Source of the DNA: Elgaria multicarinata webbii
Taxonomy: Eukaryota; Chordata; Lepidosauria; Squamata; Anguidae
Reading direction: 5' to 3'
DNA length: 64,000 nucleotides
NCBI RefSeq assembly: GCF_023053635.1
Contig: NC_086178.1
Coordinates: forward strand, 93,604,226 to 93,668,225
Position 1 is the first letter of the stretch. Every line of letters begins with the position of its first letter. The position numbers were made by a program, and so were the translations under genes. This document shows positions 23,335 through 36,323 of the stretch, piece by piece. The notes beneath the pieces are model-generated. The model was not told the origin of the DNA and did no database searches. It saw nothing but the letters and a program-made list of their open reading frames with translations.

Positions 23335-24447
23335 GTCTAATATTTAACAAATTTTAAAAAATGAGTCTTAAGTTGCACTTTGAATTTTAATAGAATTATA
23401 GCAGAATAAATGCAGATATCAGGGGAATGCAGCTTAGAAGACTGTAAAAACATGCGCTGTGTCTGCTTTTACGATGGATAAAAGATTAAAGACATGCAGA
23501 TTTGCCAAGTGATATAGCTGAAACAGCACAAGAAATTTAGGCATGTTAAAAAGTGTGGTTCCTCAGATTGCAAATGACAAATTTCAAAGGAGTTACAGAT
23601 TTCAGAGGGGTTACAGAGGAATTCGGAGATATTCAGAGGGGAATACAACAGAGTGGTATTCTGTGAGTCAGAATACCACTTTTTTAAACTAACGCAAACA
23701 CTTGATAAACATGCTTATTTGCACATTTTGAAAATTATTATGAGGCTCTACAACGCACACAGAAGCTACATAGGGTGGCATAATTCAAGGGGTGCCCACC
23801 CAACTGTGAGCAATACACAACTCCAGGTTTTTGCACTGCTTCTGGCATGGCCAGCTCCCTGGGCAAACGAAGACCATGCCTCAAAATACTTCAGAATGAC
23901 ACAAGGGGCTCCTTCAGATGGGGGAAATCTCATTCCCTTACCATGGCTCTGCTTCCTGCATCTCTTCCGCTTCTGTAACGAGCTGTAATTACACAAGGTA
24001 GAGAGCAGGAAGAGAGCAGTGATCAGTGGCTTGTACAGCCTCAATTTGGTTTAATAGGACAGTGCCCTCCACTGGGCATTTTAGACGGCAACTTCTCCTG
24101 CACACAGCAGGAAATACGGATAAATACCAACGTTTTTCAGAAGGATCGGGTTTTCTGAGACTTTTTTTAAATTGCTAAAACTGGGAAATGGAGTACTGCA
24201 ACATCAGAATCACTCGTGAATGTCTGTGAGTGGCTAGTCATAAGTGTGCTATTAACACTCATTTAAAGAAGCTCAAGGCTACAAAACACACTCCTACTGA
24301 CTTGCCTTGGGCCGTGCAAAAACCAAACAAAATAGCTGAGCCACCTCTAAGCTGACAAGTAAAAGGAAGGGAGGCTTCAGGAGAGAATTTGCATAGCATT
24401 CCATTACTTGGTATGGTTAATTCTAGCATTGCGGCCTCATTATTATG

Positions 24448-24738
24448 TTTATTAGTTGTCCTTTTTTCCTAATATAGCTTCCATTTGATGAAATTGCCAA
24501 TTGTTTCAAATTCTGTTGTCCCACAACTGAAGAGCGATCCAAAATTTCTGGAAGGTTAATCTTAAAAAGAAAGAAAGAGGAAAAGCTTGCATTCAATACA
24601 TTTTATACCAAAGAAAAGCACACAGACAAAATTAAGGCGTTTATGGCTGGTTTTATAGTTTACGTAATATTTTTGCCTGCGTCTAACTTCACCGCGTCAT
24701 AAAACACAAAAGGCCTGGAAGAAATTAGATCACAGAGA
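24448..24738 (-). other. SRGN: SRGN 3' UTR with candidate polyadenylation signal
   Basis: The first AATAAA on the minus strand below the stop lies at 24448-24453, about 290 bases downstream. The true 3' end may be further on, because human SRGN has a longer 3' UTR. Confidence 0.5.
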
Positions 24739-24949
24739 TCACAATGCATTTCCATGGAAGAATAAATCTTCATTCGTTAGTTTAAGCTTCAGCTGTTGAT
24801 CTGGTTGGTCAATCACGGAGTCAAAAATACTGAGATCATCCACCTCGTCCTCAAGGCCTGAACCAGACTCTAGCTCGATATAATTTCCTGATCCATATTC
24901 ATCTCCAGTATGTGGGAAACTAATAGGGTGGTGTTGAAATGTCTTCATT
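24739..24949 (-). CDS. SRGN: SRGN coding exon 3 (Ser-Gly region and C-terminus)
   Basis: The acceptor GTTTCAG precedes an A that completes a split Leu codon. The exon encodes DEYGSGNYIELESGSGLEDE, which carries the three Ser-Gly sites in acidic context, then DDLSIFDSVIDQP, and ends NEDLFFHGNAL before TGA at 24739-24741. Confidence 0.92.
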
Positions 24950-27900
24950 CTGAAACACAGCATAAAAAAAATCATTATAAATCTTGGATATAACTTTGAG
25001 ATCTTCTTTATCTCCTTACCAGAAATTAGCTGAATCAACTTTAGGATACTAAAATGAAAGTCAGGAGTTTCTTTATATGGCCTCCAGTCTATCAGAATTA
25101 GAAGAAATCCACCGGAAAAGCTATGTTCAGAACAAACAACAAAATTTTTAAATGCTTTTGGGGGGGGGTGTTCTGTTTGTCAATGATGCCTTTTCATTAG
25201 ATGTTTACAGAAGGTAGATGTAGACCCTCATCAGGCTGTTTCATATGAAAATATGAGTGCTGTCAGACAGGAGGCTCCCGGCACTAATACTCAAGACATT
25301 GTGTAGCTATTCCATCTTTTTTCCACCTAACAATTTTTTGTCTGGTCAGTGGTGGGAAAACACAGGAGGGCTACAAACAGAAGATGTCGGACTAGATGGA
25401 TGCTTGGTCTGATCCAGGATGACTCTTCTTCAGTTCCATTGCACCAGCGATTTATCACACTCTCACCATGCCTGTTATGTGTTTTTGCAGCACGGTATTC
25501 ACATGACATTGTCCCTGTCCTGCATTCATCTCGCCTCTTCCCCTCCCTTTTCTGTTTTATTTTGGAGTGGGGAAAGTCATAAACTTAATTTAGCTGTACA
25601 AATTGTGATCTCAGTGCTGGCTCCAGGATTTTTTGTTGGTGGGGGGGCTTGGGCAGGATGCTCTTAGTGGGTCCCCTCCTCCTTAACACCACCCACTTGC
25701 TCTGCCTTTGGACCATTAGAGCTCCTGCCACTGCTGCTGCTCCTCTTTCTGATGTGACCTAGTGTCTTCTGGCCTAGAGGGAGAGTGTGTGAGAGAGATA
25801 GGAGCAAGGTGAAAGAGCAACAGCTCTGTGCTTCCTGCTCACCCATTTCCCTTTTCCTCCTAGGCAGCAGTGGGGAAGCAGGAGGGAGTGCATGGGCCAA
25901 GACTGTTACTGCTGTTTGGCTTGGGAAAGGTTTACAGGGGAAGAGGAGCGAACGTGCACTGAAGCTGGGATACCAGACACACCGGTGCCTTGCTCTTCCT
26001 AAAAAAAAAAGGTCTTAACTGCGAAGCTTTGCAGTTCTAGGGAGGCATGGGGGTGAACCACCCTCACCCCTGTCCCAGTGAATTTTCCGCATTTCTTTTA
26101 AGGTGAAAATGTACCCCTGGTTATGCCTACTCAGGAATAAGGACATAGAGTTAAATGGGACCTCTCTCCCTCCCACTTCATGGTTGAGCAGTTGAGCGGA
26201 GAACCGCCCCACCCTCCTCTTTTGTCAGCAAGTCCGCCCTTAGACAGACACGCCTCCAACAAAGAATGGGATGGTCTGACAGAGTGCAGAGTACACAGGA
26301 GGGAGGAGTGCATTTATTTCACATGGAGGGGGGGAACCAGACTTTCCCTGCTCCAAAATGAAACGAAAAATGGAGGGGAAGAGGCGAAATGACTGCAGGA
26401 CAGGGACGATGTCATGTGAGTACCGTGCTGCAAAACTGCATACCACGCATGGCGAGTGTGCAATAAATGGCTGGTGTGATGGAGCTCATGGCGGGGATGG
26501 GATAAATGGAAGCAAATGCAGTGACACATGCTTAAATTTGGTTATAGTTGGGATTAGGGACTTCAGCCAAAAGACTTTCCCCAAAAAAAGTGGGATTTGA
26601 GGAAGAAAGGGAGGATAAAAATGTAATAAACAGTTGTAGTATTTTATGTATTACTTATGCCAAGCAGTAAATGTTAATGGTGTTTCACTGAGTTTCCTAA
26701 GTAAAAATAGACACAAATGGAGGGGAGGGGATGAACTTGGATCAGAAATATACTGTGCGAGAATTGACAGATCAAATTTTTTAAAAGTTGTGAGCAGCAG
26801 AAAAAGATTACCAACATTCGGCCCTAATCTAGGTCTTACTTTTCATTGAGACCTGCTTACTTATTCATGCATTACATTTCTGTACCACCCAATAGCTGTA
26901 GCTATCTGGGTGGTTCATGTAGAATCCTGTTTTCTGACACTGCTTCACCCAGTGAAGTTCTACTTGTCATACTGCTGTCAGATGCTCATGATCCCTGCCA
27001 GAAAAACCAAATGGCAATGCAATCTGCCTATGCATTTTTAAAATTCAGGTAATGGTAAGTCTGAACAAACGCAAAGCAATTTCTACAGATGTATATTGCC
27101 CAAAATTATAATATTTCACAATATGTATGCAGATAATAGAATCTCATATGCTTTGCACCATCACCTTGTAAATGTCGCAATCACCACATGCTTAGTAAAC
27201 ATTCAGTACTTTCAAGATCAACACAAATGAGTCTTATAGGTGAAGTTAATTTTACTTACAGCGTCGGATCAGCGTTGGGAGGGAGGATCATGTTGGCACT
27301 CCCATCCGGAATTACAAAACGAGGTCCTTGCTCTTCAACGCAATTTGCAGAACTGGCACCAGGTCTGCACTTAACCCACATATATCGGCCCTTCTGAACA
27401 GGAGCCCCTGATGAAAGTGTTTGATCCATTAGAATCAGGTTTATTCATAACCCTTAACAATTAAATATTAACATGATAAAACTGCAATATCAAATATTAA
27501 TACAGAATGACCGATCATATTCAATACAAGTCTTATACTTTATAGAAAACGGAACAGAACATTCAGTTTTAAAATTTCAAGCTGGGGGTGGGGTGGGGTT
27601 CCTTTGCCATATAGGGTGGTCCTGTGTTATAGAGGGAGGTCCTCTATTTTAAGGGATTTCAGAGGACTGCTCTCTATTTTGAAGGCATCCTCTATTTGAA
27701 GGACTATCCCATCTAAGTTTGGTTTAATGATAAAGAACCATAAAAAGGAACAGCTGGGCCACGGAGATGCCCATCAACAGTACCTGGGCAGCAGATTGGG
27801 GGCTTCTCTACACAAGGCTTTTATAGTGCACTCATGATTGATCAGTCACGGAAGTTTTCAGGTCAACCTCCAGAGCCTTTCCCGTCCTTTGTGATCAATA

Positions 27901-30900
27901 TCACAGAAAGGAAACACACACACACACACAAAGCGTGGGGAGGCAATGTAAACAAGCTGATCTTGATCAATGGAAGAATCCAGAAGCAGAAGCCCCAGTA
28001 AAGCTGTAGGATAAAAGCATGGTGTAGAGAAGCTCTGAGCAAGGCATACGGAGCACCTGGTCACACTATGACAAGATATACCACATTTCTATTTAAATTA
28101 TAATAATATTTTCTATTATTGCATCTATAATTTAGGCTATGCAAATTTGATGCATATCGGTGTTCCCTTTTGTCCTCTTTTTTGGCGATTCATAATTAAC
28201 CACCTAATTTTCCAAGAGGTGAAGGCAAGCAACCTGACATTTCCTCTGGATGATATATTGTATCTTCGTGGGAGCGCCATCAGTTAGTTTCATTTTAAAA
28301 ATTTAAAACATGGAAGTTAAGGGTCGAGGGCCAGGGAACAACAAGAGCAGATGTTTTTAAGGATCACCCTTAAAATCTATGGAGAATAAGCAAGTACAGT
28401 GGCAACGTATTAAGATTGGCAAGTACAAGTTCATACATTACCAATTTAAAAATAAACTTAAAGCCATAGATTCTGAGCCTAAAGAACAATCTTCAGGGAT
28501 GGAAACCACAGTTGGAATACCAAGATCCCTTCTGATTTAGAAAGGTGTGTCTTTTGTGGTGGTTGTTTTTAAACAGGATCTGCACTTGGGCAACCAGAGG
28601 CTTGGGCAATCAGTTCAGTTTTCCTACCTAACTTTTAATAACCATTTTAAGTCATCTCCTGCCTCACCTTGGAAATCATGTCCCTCCCATGCAAAGTTCA
28701 GTCATACCAGATTTTACTCAGAGTTTGTTTGGGGCTGAGGAAAGGCATCACTGGGAATAATGGAACTCACTGGTCATATGGGAATGCAGCCCGGGCTCAA
28801 GGAATTAAGCCAGAGTACCAGAGTTCTATCAGGTACTCTGACGAACAGTGCTCAAAATGGGGTACAACGACATGCCTCTTCTTTGCAACTAGACCTAAAA
28901 CGGATCCACTTCTTTTCAACAAATGTAATGCGGTCTGACCAAATTTGAAAGAAAATAATCCCACACACACTTACTGCCCTGCTATGCCCACAAACCATGG
29001 GCAACCAAAGAATAGGAAATTATATTAGCTTCATCAGACCAGCATTATACTGTGCAATCACTGTGAATTGCGTGCAAAGAACTCCGAAGTTTTCCAGCTT
29101 ATAATTTGCTTTTACTGTGAAGTACTCCCATGCATCCTGCTTTAATTGTGCTTCTTAGCCAAAAGAACTGACGTATTTTGGACTCCTTTAAGAACAAATC
29201 TTTTGTTGTTCTCTGAGCGGCCACTGGGGGCACAGGAGGAGGATTTAATATTTTTAAATTTCAAATTAAACAAATGCTTACATCTGTGTAAGTTTTAAAA
29301 ATAAAGACATCAAAATTGGCACAGTAATAGATATTAAGGAGGGCTTTCAGCATACCAAATTTGAATTGGATTGGGTCATCCATTGATTTTTTATGATTTT
29401 TTACATTTCCCCCCCTTAAACCCTTTTCCTGGTATGCAAAGGATCTTAGGAGCGCCACCGCCCCAGGTGTGATTTAGCTAACAACAACAACAAAAGCTTT
29501 ATGCTATGGGGATAATTCGAGGGAAATGGGTACGTGGGATGAAGCTCTGAATGACACACTGTGGAGTGATTGGCTACAAACAGATCAGATGATCTCAGAA
29601 GGTCCCATTGGCTCAGACCACAGAGATAAGAAAAATATGAAGAGGCATTTTGGGAAAAGCCATTTTTAAATATCCTCTGAGGCAAAAGTGAAAGTTGCCC
29701 ATAGTAATCAATGAAAAACCTAAGATCTTACTGTTGTTGTGGCTGGGCATTCCACCACCACCCTTCTGCCACCTCTTAAAACAAAAGGTACCACCAAAGG
29801 AAAGTAACTTTTAGGTACTTATAATTAGGGTGACCATATGAAAAGGAGGACAGGGCTCATGTATCTTTAACGGTTGTATTGAAAAGGAAATTTCAGCAGG
29901 TGTCATTTGTATATATGGGGAACCTGGTGAAATTCCCTCTTCATCACAACAGTTAAAGCTGCAGGTGCCCTGCCCTCTTTTAAATATGGTCACTAGTATA
30001 GCTCCTGCAGCTTTAACTGCTGTGATGAAGAGGGGATTTCACCAGGTTCTCCATATATACAAATGACACCTGCTGAAATTCCCTTTTCTATGCAAATGTT
30101 AAAGATACAGGAGCCCTGTCCTCCTTTTCATGTGGTCACCCTACTCAAAAGTAAGCTCCTTCCTGAGTGCCAGAACGCTTACTTTTCAGTACGGAGAGCT
30201 CCCTGCTCACTTGGGAGCTGCAGAGGGAGGCTGGTGGGCGACTCTACTCTTGTCGTCCTCCTGCACCCCCAGTGCTCGGAGAACAACAAAAGATGCTCTC
30301 TTAAAGGGGTGTTAAAGCAGGATGCATGGAAGTGCTTCACAGTAAAAGCAGATTATAAACTGGAAAACTTCGGAGTTGTTTGATTGCACAGTATAACGCT
30401 GGTGTGATGAAGCTCTGAATGTAGTCTCATCTTGTAGGTTGGGGGACTGAGGTTGAGAGAATGGTTTCTGACAGCCCTGCAATATCTAGTCTAGTTATGA
30501 TATTGCAGGTCAGGGATCAGACTGAGACTGAGATCTAGCATACAACAACCCCACAATTTAGTCCAGTGTTAACATTGCCGATTAGAGATGGGCTGAGGCT
30601 GAAATCCCCCATCCAAAAACATTTCAGCTTGCAGCAAAAATCAGTCTTCTTAAATTGCCCCATCAACCACCCAGCCCAAACCCAGCATTCGTGGGATTTT
30701 TGCATGCAAAAATAAGCCAGGTGCTCCATTCACTGCAGGTTAAAATGTCTATTAACACCAACTTTTTTTTAATCATTTCACATGAAATAAAACAATATTA
30801 GAGCAGAAAACTCCTCTATTTTTTTGTTGGGTGTATGTGGTGATGTCCAGAATCCTGGATTTCTCTGTTGGTTTACATGAGTAACTCTCAGTTCTGCCCT

Positions 30901-33900
30901 AGGGAAGGGGGAAAGGGTTATATTGAAACCAGAAACTGGCCCTGTGTATTAGACTGTGTATTAGTCTAGTTATGACAAGTTGGTGGTTCAGATTATGACA
31001 GGAGTGTATGAAGTACAATTTGGCCTCAGAGGAGAGCGCTATAAGGAGTTGCTCCCTAATACGGTCTGGCCTAACAGCTAGAAAGTTGGTGGGTTTGATA
31101 GTGGAGGATCCCTGTCCCAAAAAAAGAGGGATCATTTAAGGTATTTGACTTTTGTGAATTCCAGTATGGACTGACCTGGGGAGGATCTACACAGCGTCCT
31201 GAAGGCGCTTGCGTGTGCCTCCGGTGTGCCCCGAAACTCCTTGTGTAGATCCTCCCCTATCCTGGCCAGAAGAGGCGGAGGACGAGGCAGCGGCGGCGGC
31301 CCCGCATCGCCCCTCGCGGGGACGGGGTGAAAAGTTTCCGGGCTCGGCGGCTTCTTCCGCCGAGCTCTCCGACCTTCGGGACACCATCTGCCAGGCCCCA
31401 GACAGCCCAGGAGTACTTCCCCAAGCGCGGCGGTTGGCAGCACCTGAAACCACGCCGCGGCGGCGAGACCCCGGCTCCCTGGGAGCCGCCTCTGTTGGGA
31501 CTGAGGGAGGGGAGTTCGCCGGGCAGGCCAGGAGACCCTCGCCCCAAACCCAGATCGGCAGCATGGCCGAGTGGGAGGAGGAGGTGAAGTTAGGCAAGCA
31601 AGGGGCTGGCAACGCGAGGCGGAGCAGGCTGGGGGAACGTGATAACAGCAAGAAGAAGGGCCGCCTCCGCCTCCTCCTCCGCCCCTTCTGGCCAGGTAAG
31701 CAGGATCTACACAAGGAGTTTCGGGGCGCACTGGAGGCGCACGCAAGCACCTTCAGGACGCTGTGTATATCCCCTCCAGTTCTGCATCTCCTGGACTAAT
31801 CTGCAAATCAGAATTTAGTGATCCACCAGCTTTTGCACCTCTCAATGGTTCTTATGCAATTCTTAGCTCAAAAGATTTATCAAATTGCATTTTTTTAAAT
31901 TATATTTTGAGTGAAAATAAAATAGTTACAAGTGAATTCTCATGCGTATATTTGTTTTAAATCAAGGGTTAGTATTAAAATGGGAAGGAAATTATTTATG
32001 AGTAAACACATGCAAAAAGTGACATTGTCCAGAAATAGACTGAAAGCTCCATCCGACGAGCGTTTTACTGCACACTCGTTTCTGGGCACTCACGGATTGC
32101 TCACATGACATTGTCTGCCTCTCTTGTGTCTTCTGCTCCTTCTGGCCTTTGTTGCACCGCAATCCTCCCCCCCTCACCACCAGAAAAAATCCGGTTGCTG
32201 CTCTCTCCTACCTAGCACTACCTATCAGAAGGAATTGTGCAGCTATTCCATTTTTTTTTCTTAGCAGATTTTTCACAGTAAGAAACAAGATGGAAGAAGT
32301 GGTGGGAAAACATTGGAGGGTTACAAGTGAAGACAACATTGTCTGGAACCTCTATAACGGTCTGTGAATGAGGCAGGGACATGGCACGATAAAAGCCTGC
32401 TCCTAAAGCACCCCTAGAGCCAGAGGGAAAAACCCCACTAATTACTTCAGCCAGGTAACCCTTGAAAATAAGGGCCAAACCTCATTTTACAAAGGGTCCA
32501 GATGACATCTGAGCAGGGGGCAGTTCTTGGAGGAGAAGACTATCAATGGCCACTAGTCCTGATGGCTATGTGCTACCTCCAGCATCAGAGGCAGTAAGCC
32601 TATATGCACCAGTTGCTGGGGAACGTGGGTGGGAGAGTGTTGTTACACCGTCTCTTGCTTGTGGGTCCCTGGTCGACAGCTGGTCACTGCATGAACAGAG
32701 TGCTGGACTGGATGGACCCTTGGTCTGATCCAGCATGGTTCTTCTTATGTTCTTATTTGTTGAACATAAGAACGTCTACAGCAGAGAAAGGACGAAAAAA
32801 CTGCTGCATTTAGCTGTTTTAGCTTACTGTATTTGGACTTGTGGTTCACGGATGATATTTTGTTTCAGAAGCTCCTGAAGAAGGATCGGGAGATCCGAAA
32901 CGTCGAGCTTTTTATACAATAAGTCCTTTTACAACAATACAATTTTTAAAGATTGAAGATATATGTAGCAAAAAATAAAAACCTTTTTCTATTTTCCAAC
33001 ACTAGAGACTATCTCTTATTTTCTATTGGATTCATATAGTGTTTTTCCCCCCTCCTTCATTTTGACGCTTATTTGTAATTCACCAGTGTTTGCCCACCAT
33101 TTCTTCCAGCTTTTTTCTTTCAACAGAAAATCCGTTAAGGAGGAAACAACGTAATAGTTGCAAAACGCCTATTGATCAAAGGGCTAGGAGCCCTCCATCT
33201 GGAAGCATCCTAGATGTGCAAGGCAACTGCATGTACGTTAAACACAAGTTTGCCTTATTCATATATAAAGCAGAGATGGCAGTCTATTCTTTATGCAAAT
33301 GGAGCATAAAGGCAAAGGGAATTAGATGGTTTAGACAAAGGTAAAGGGAATAGATGATAGCCTCAGTGGTGCAGCAGGGCTGGGCCTTGGACCAAATCAT
33401 AGGGTCCTGCAAACTGTCCCACTCCCTAAGATCACCTGGAAAGCAGCGGGTGAGGAGGCTGTGGTAAACAGGCATGGTGTCAGCACTTGGCGTTGGCATG
33501 GGCATGCCACTGCCCACTGGAGCTGATGGGGCTCACCACAGCAGCCTTTCTTTCTTCTTATTTTTTAAAGACATTGGCCATAGCTAGACCTAAGGTTTAT
33601 CCCTGGATTGTCCAGGGGTCAAATCTGTTCATCTAGGCGACACACAGGGGATCCAGTGCTCAGGCAGGGGCGAACCCTGGATGATCCCAGGATAAACCTT
33701 AGGTCTAGCTGTGGCCATTGTTGCAGTTGAGGGTGGCTGGCTGCGCATGTACATGATTACAGATGCTCATATTATTATTTTTACTTCAAATATATAGTAT
33801 CCTTTTCTACAAAAAAACAAAACTTATTCCCAAGTAAATGTCTTTAGCATAATGGCAGGAGAAGCAAATTCCATTTTATTCCTGTACTCGTGATTATTTA

Positions 33901-36291
33901 AGTGAATTGATTTAAGTGAGTTTAAAATGCAAAACTTCAGGTGCTCAAAGTATTTCTTTTTAACCAGGGTTAGCAAAGAGTTGTTTGTTTGCTTTCATTT
34001 TGCTCTAACGCACCTGGAATGGAGAAGTAGTTGTAACACATGAAATGGCGGGCAGATGGAGAAGAGACATGTTAGTTGTTCACTTCACACACACATCTGT
34101 CTTAAAGTGGAGGGATGGGGCAGAAGACATTAGGTCTAGGGTCTAAAATTACCTAGCTGCACCACTGGATAGCCTCAAAAATGTCTGTTTACCAGTTGTG
34201 GGAAATCGTTGCTACAGATGTTTCCTAGATGCTTTCTGACTGAAGTGACTGAAGTGTTTCAATTCAACTCCTTCCTTTTTAGCTTAACCACATTCCAATT
34301 CAGGCCTTGTTGTTTTTTCTTTTTCTGAAGTTCAAAGGAGTAGAATGAAACATTTGAAACCATGCTAAGCAATTTGCAGATTTAATCTTTCATCACTCTC
34401 TTTAGTAGCATTAACTGATTACATGGCAAGCTTTTTAGTGGCGTTCATCCCTTTTGTTGCTGTTTTTACCCGACTTCCACTGGAGTTGAATGGCAGCATT
34501 TTTTTGGTTATGCTTACTTCAGCGTTTGCACTATATTCTTTCCCCAGTCTTCTGAGAAGCATGGGCTGATTTTATTAAATAAACATCACTTGGGATAGCT
34601 ATTGAAAGGTGTACATTTCAGTGGAGGCTGGTAGCTCCAATGTCAGTGGGGTGGCAAATCCACTCCCAGTTTCCAGAACTCCAAAGGAGCCAGCTCCTTA
34701 AGAGTTCTGACTGGTTCTGACTGAAACCGGGAGTGGTTTCACCATCCCACTGACATCAGACCTCTTAGTCTCCACTGCTACATCATTTGTTTTCTCATGA
34801 CCCTTCTTTTGCTTAACACCGTCATCTCATATAACAGGCATGAAGAACCTCAGGCCCAGGGGCCAAATCCGGCCCCCAGAGTTTCACAGACGACCGACCA
34901 CACTCCGTTTCCCCTCACTGCCATTTGTTGGGAGGTTTTCCCAGCATTTGTGCATTTCTCCCGCATTCTGAAAGATTGCAATGCCTCTCCTAAGGCTCTG
35001 TAAAGGGTAGCAAGAATTTTGAGCTAAAAATATGCTAGTACTTCTGTTTCCACTCTTATTGCCTTTGGCCACACCAGCCTTGCTCCCTCCTGGGGCTCAT
35101 CTTGACCGCGGCGCATCAGCGCCATGAGCCCCCAACCCCCGCACTTGTGGTGCTTTGCATCATCCACACACGAAGGAGTGCGAGTGCGAGGGGTTCGCAG
35201 GTGAGGAGTGCGAGTGCACAGGTCCGCCCACAGCTCCTCGCATCCCCGCTTTGTTTTGCTTGCTTTGGCGGAGGCGTGGGGTGCCCATGCCTCCTGGCAT
35301 CCCTCTTCGTTTCTTTTTTTAAGAAAACTTTTTATTTTTTTGCTTCTCCCTGTGCCAGAGAAGGGTGGCAGCCATTCAGCTCGCTGGCCCACCCCCTCCC
35401 CCCTGTCTGGGCAAATGGCGGCCAATCAGGATTTGCCACCTGTTCAGACACATGTGCATCTGCACCTTGCTGAAAGGAAAAAGTGGGGGTAAGTGACAGA
35501 CTTTTTTAAAGCGGAGCTTCGGGAGTTTGCCCCTGGATGGCTTCGAAATGGCAGCTGCATCATGTAGATGACTTGCAGCCACTCTGAATCCACCCCGGGG
35601 CAAACCCTTCGTCAAGACAAGCCTCTGCGAGGGGCCTAGAGGGCTTCTCCAAAATGAAATTTAGCCGTAGGGAAGAAAGAGGCTCAACACCCCTGTCATA
35701 TACAGTACTTTTAAAAAGCCCTTTATACTAGCTATAAAATCAAAAGAATGTGTCACAGGCACCATCTTAACAAGGAAATCCAAACAACCATGAAACTAGT
35801 TCCATCAGCCCAAGGGAAATATTTAAAAAAATAAAAGCAACCTATTTCTAAAACCAAGGGGTGTTACAAATGCAGCTTGTGCTGTGGCACAGAGCCTGAC
35901 GTTCAAAAAGGGGGAAAAGCCAGAATGCCCACTGGCTAGTACCGTTGTATAAACCCAAGCCACCCTCAGGATGCCAGCTGTAGGGTTAAATGCTTTGAAT
36001 ATAAAACTTAAATATTACAATGCCATTTTTATGTTCAAAACACCATACAATCAGCAACAGCTCAGCATAAAGCACGATTTTCTTTCAGGGGTTCAGCCTG
36101 CCGTGCCCTCTTGCAGGATACTCCAGGATACTCCATTTTAGGATGCTTTTAGTAAGATTTTAGTATGTTTTTAGGAAGCTTTAACAATGTATACTATGTC
36201 TTTAATCAATATTTTATGTATTTTATACTTATTGTTGTTCCCCGCCTCGATCAGGATGGAGAGGCGGGTAAGAAATTATTATTATTATTAT

Positions 36292-36323
<32 letters not shown>

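Larger units (their letters stand above)
19444..24447. other. Intergenic DNA between VPS26A and SRGN
   Basis: Apart from the duplication at 20419, an L2-like tail at 21745 and a MITE at 23253, I see no gene here. A short inverted repeat (CCTCCCATTTGTTCCAATGG, 21339-21358) and a possible coding relic near 22925-23060 are the only other structures noticed. Confidence 0.6.

Noticed and set aside
31132-31799. Overlapping frames of 187-204 residues on both strands
   Set aside because: They lie inside the GC-rich inverted-repeat transposon, mirror one another through its arms, and show no known domain.
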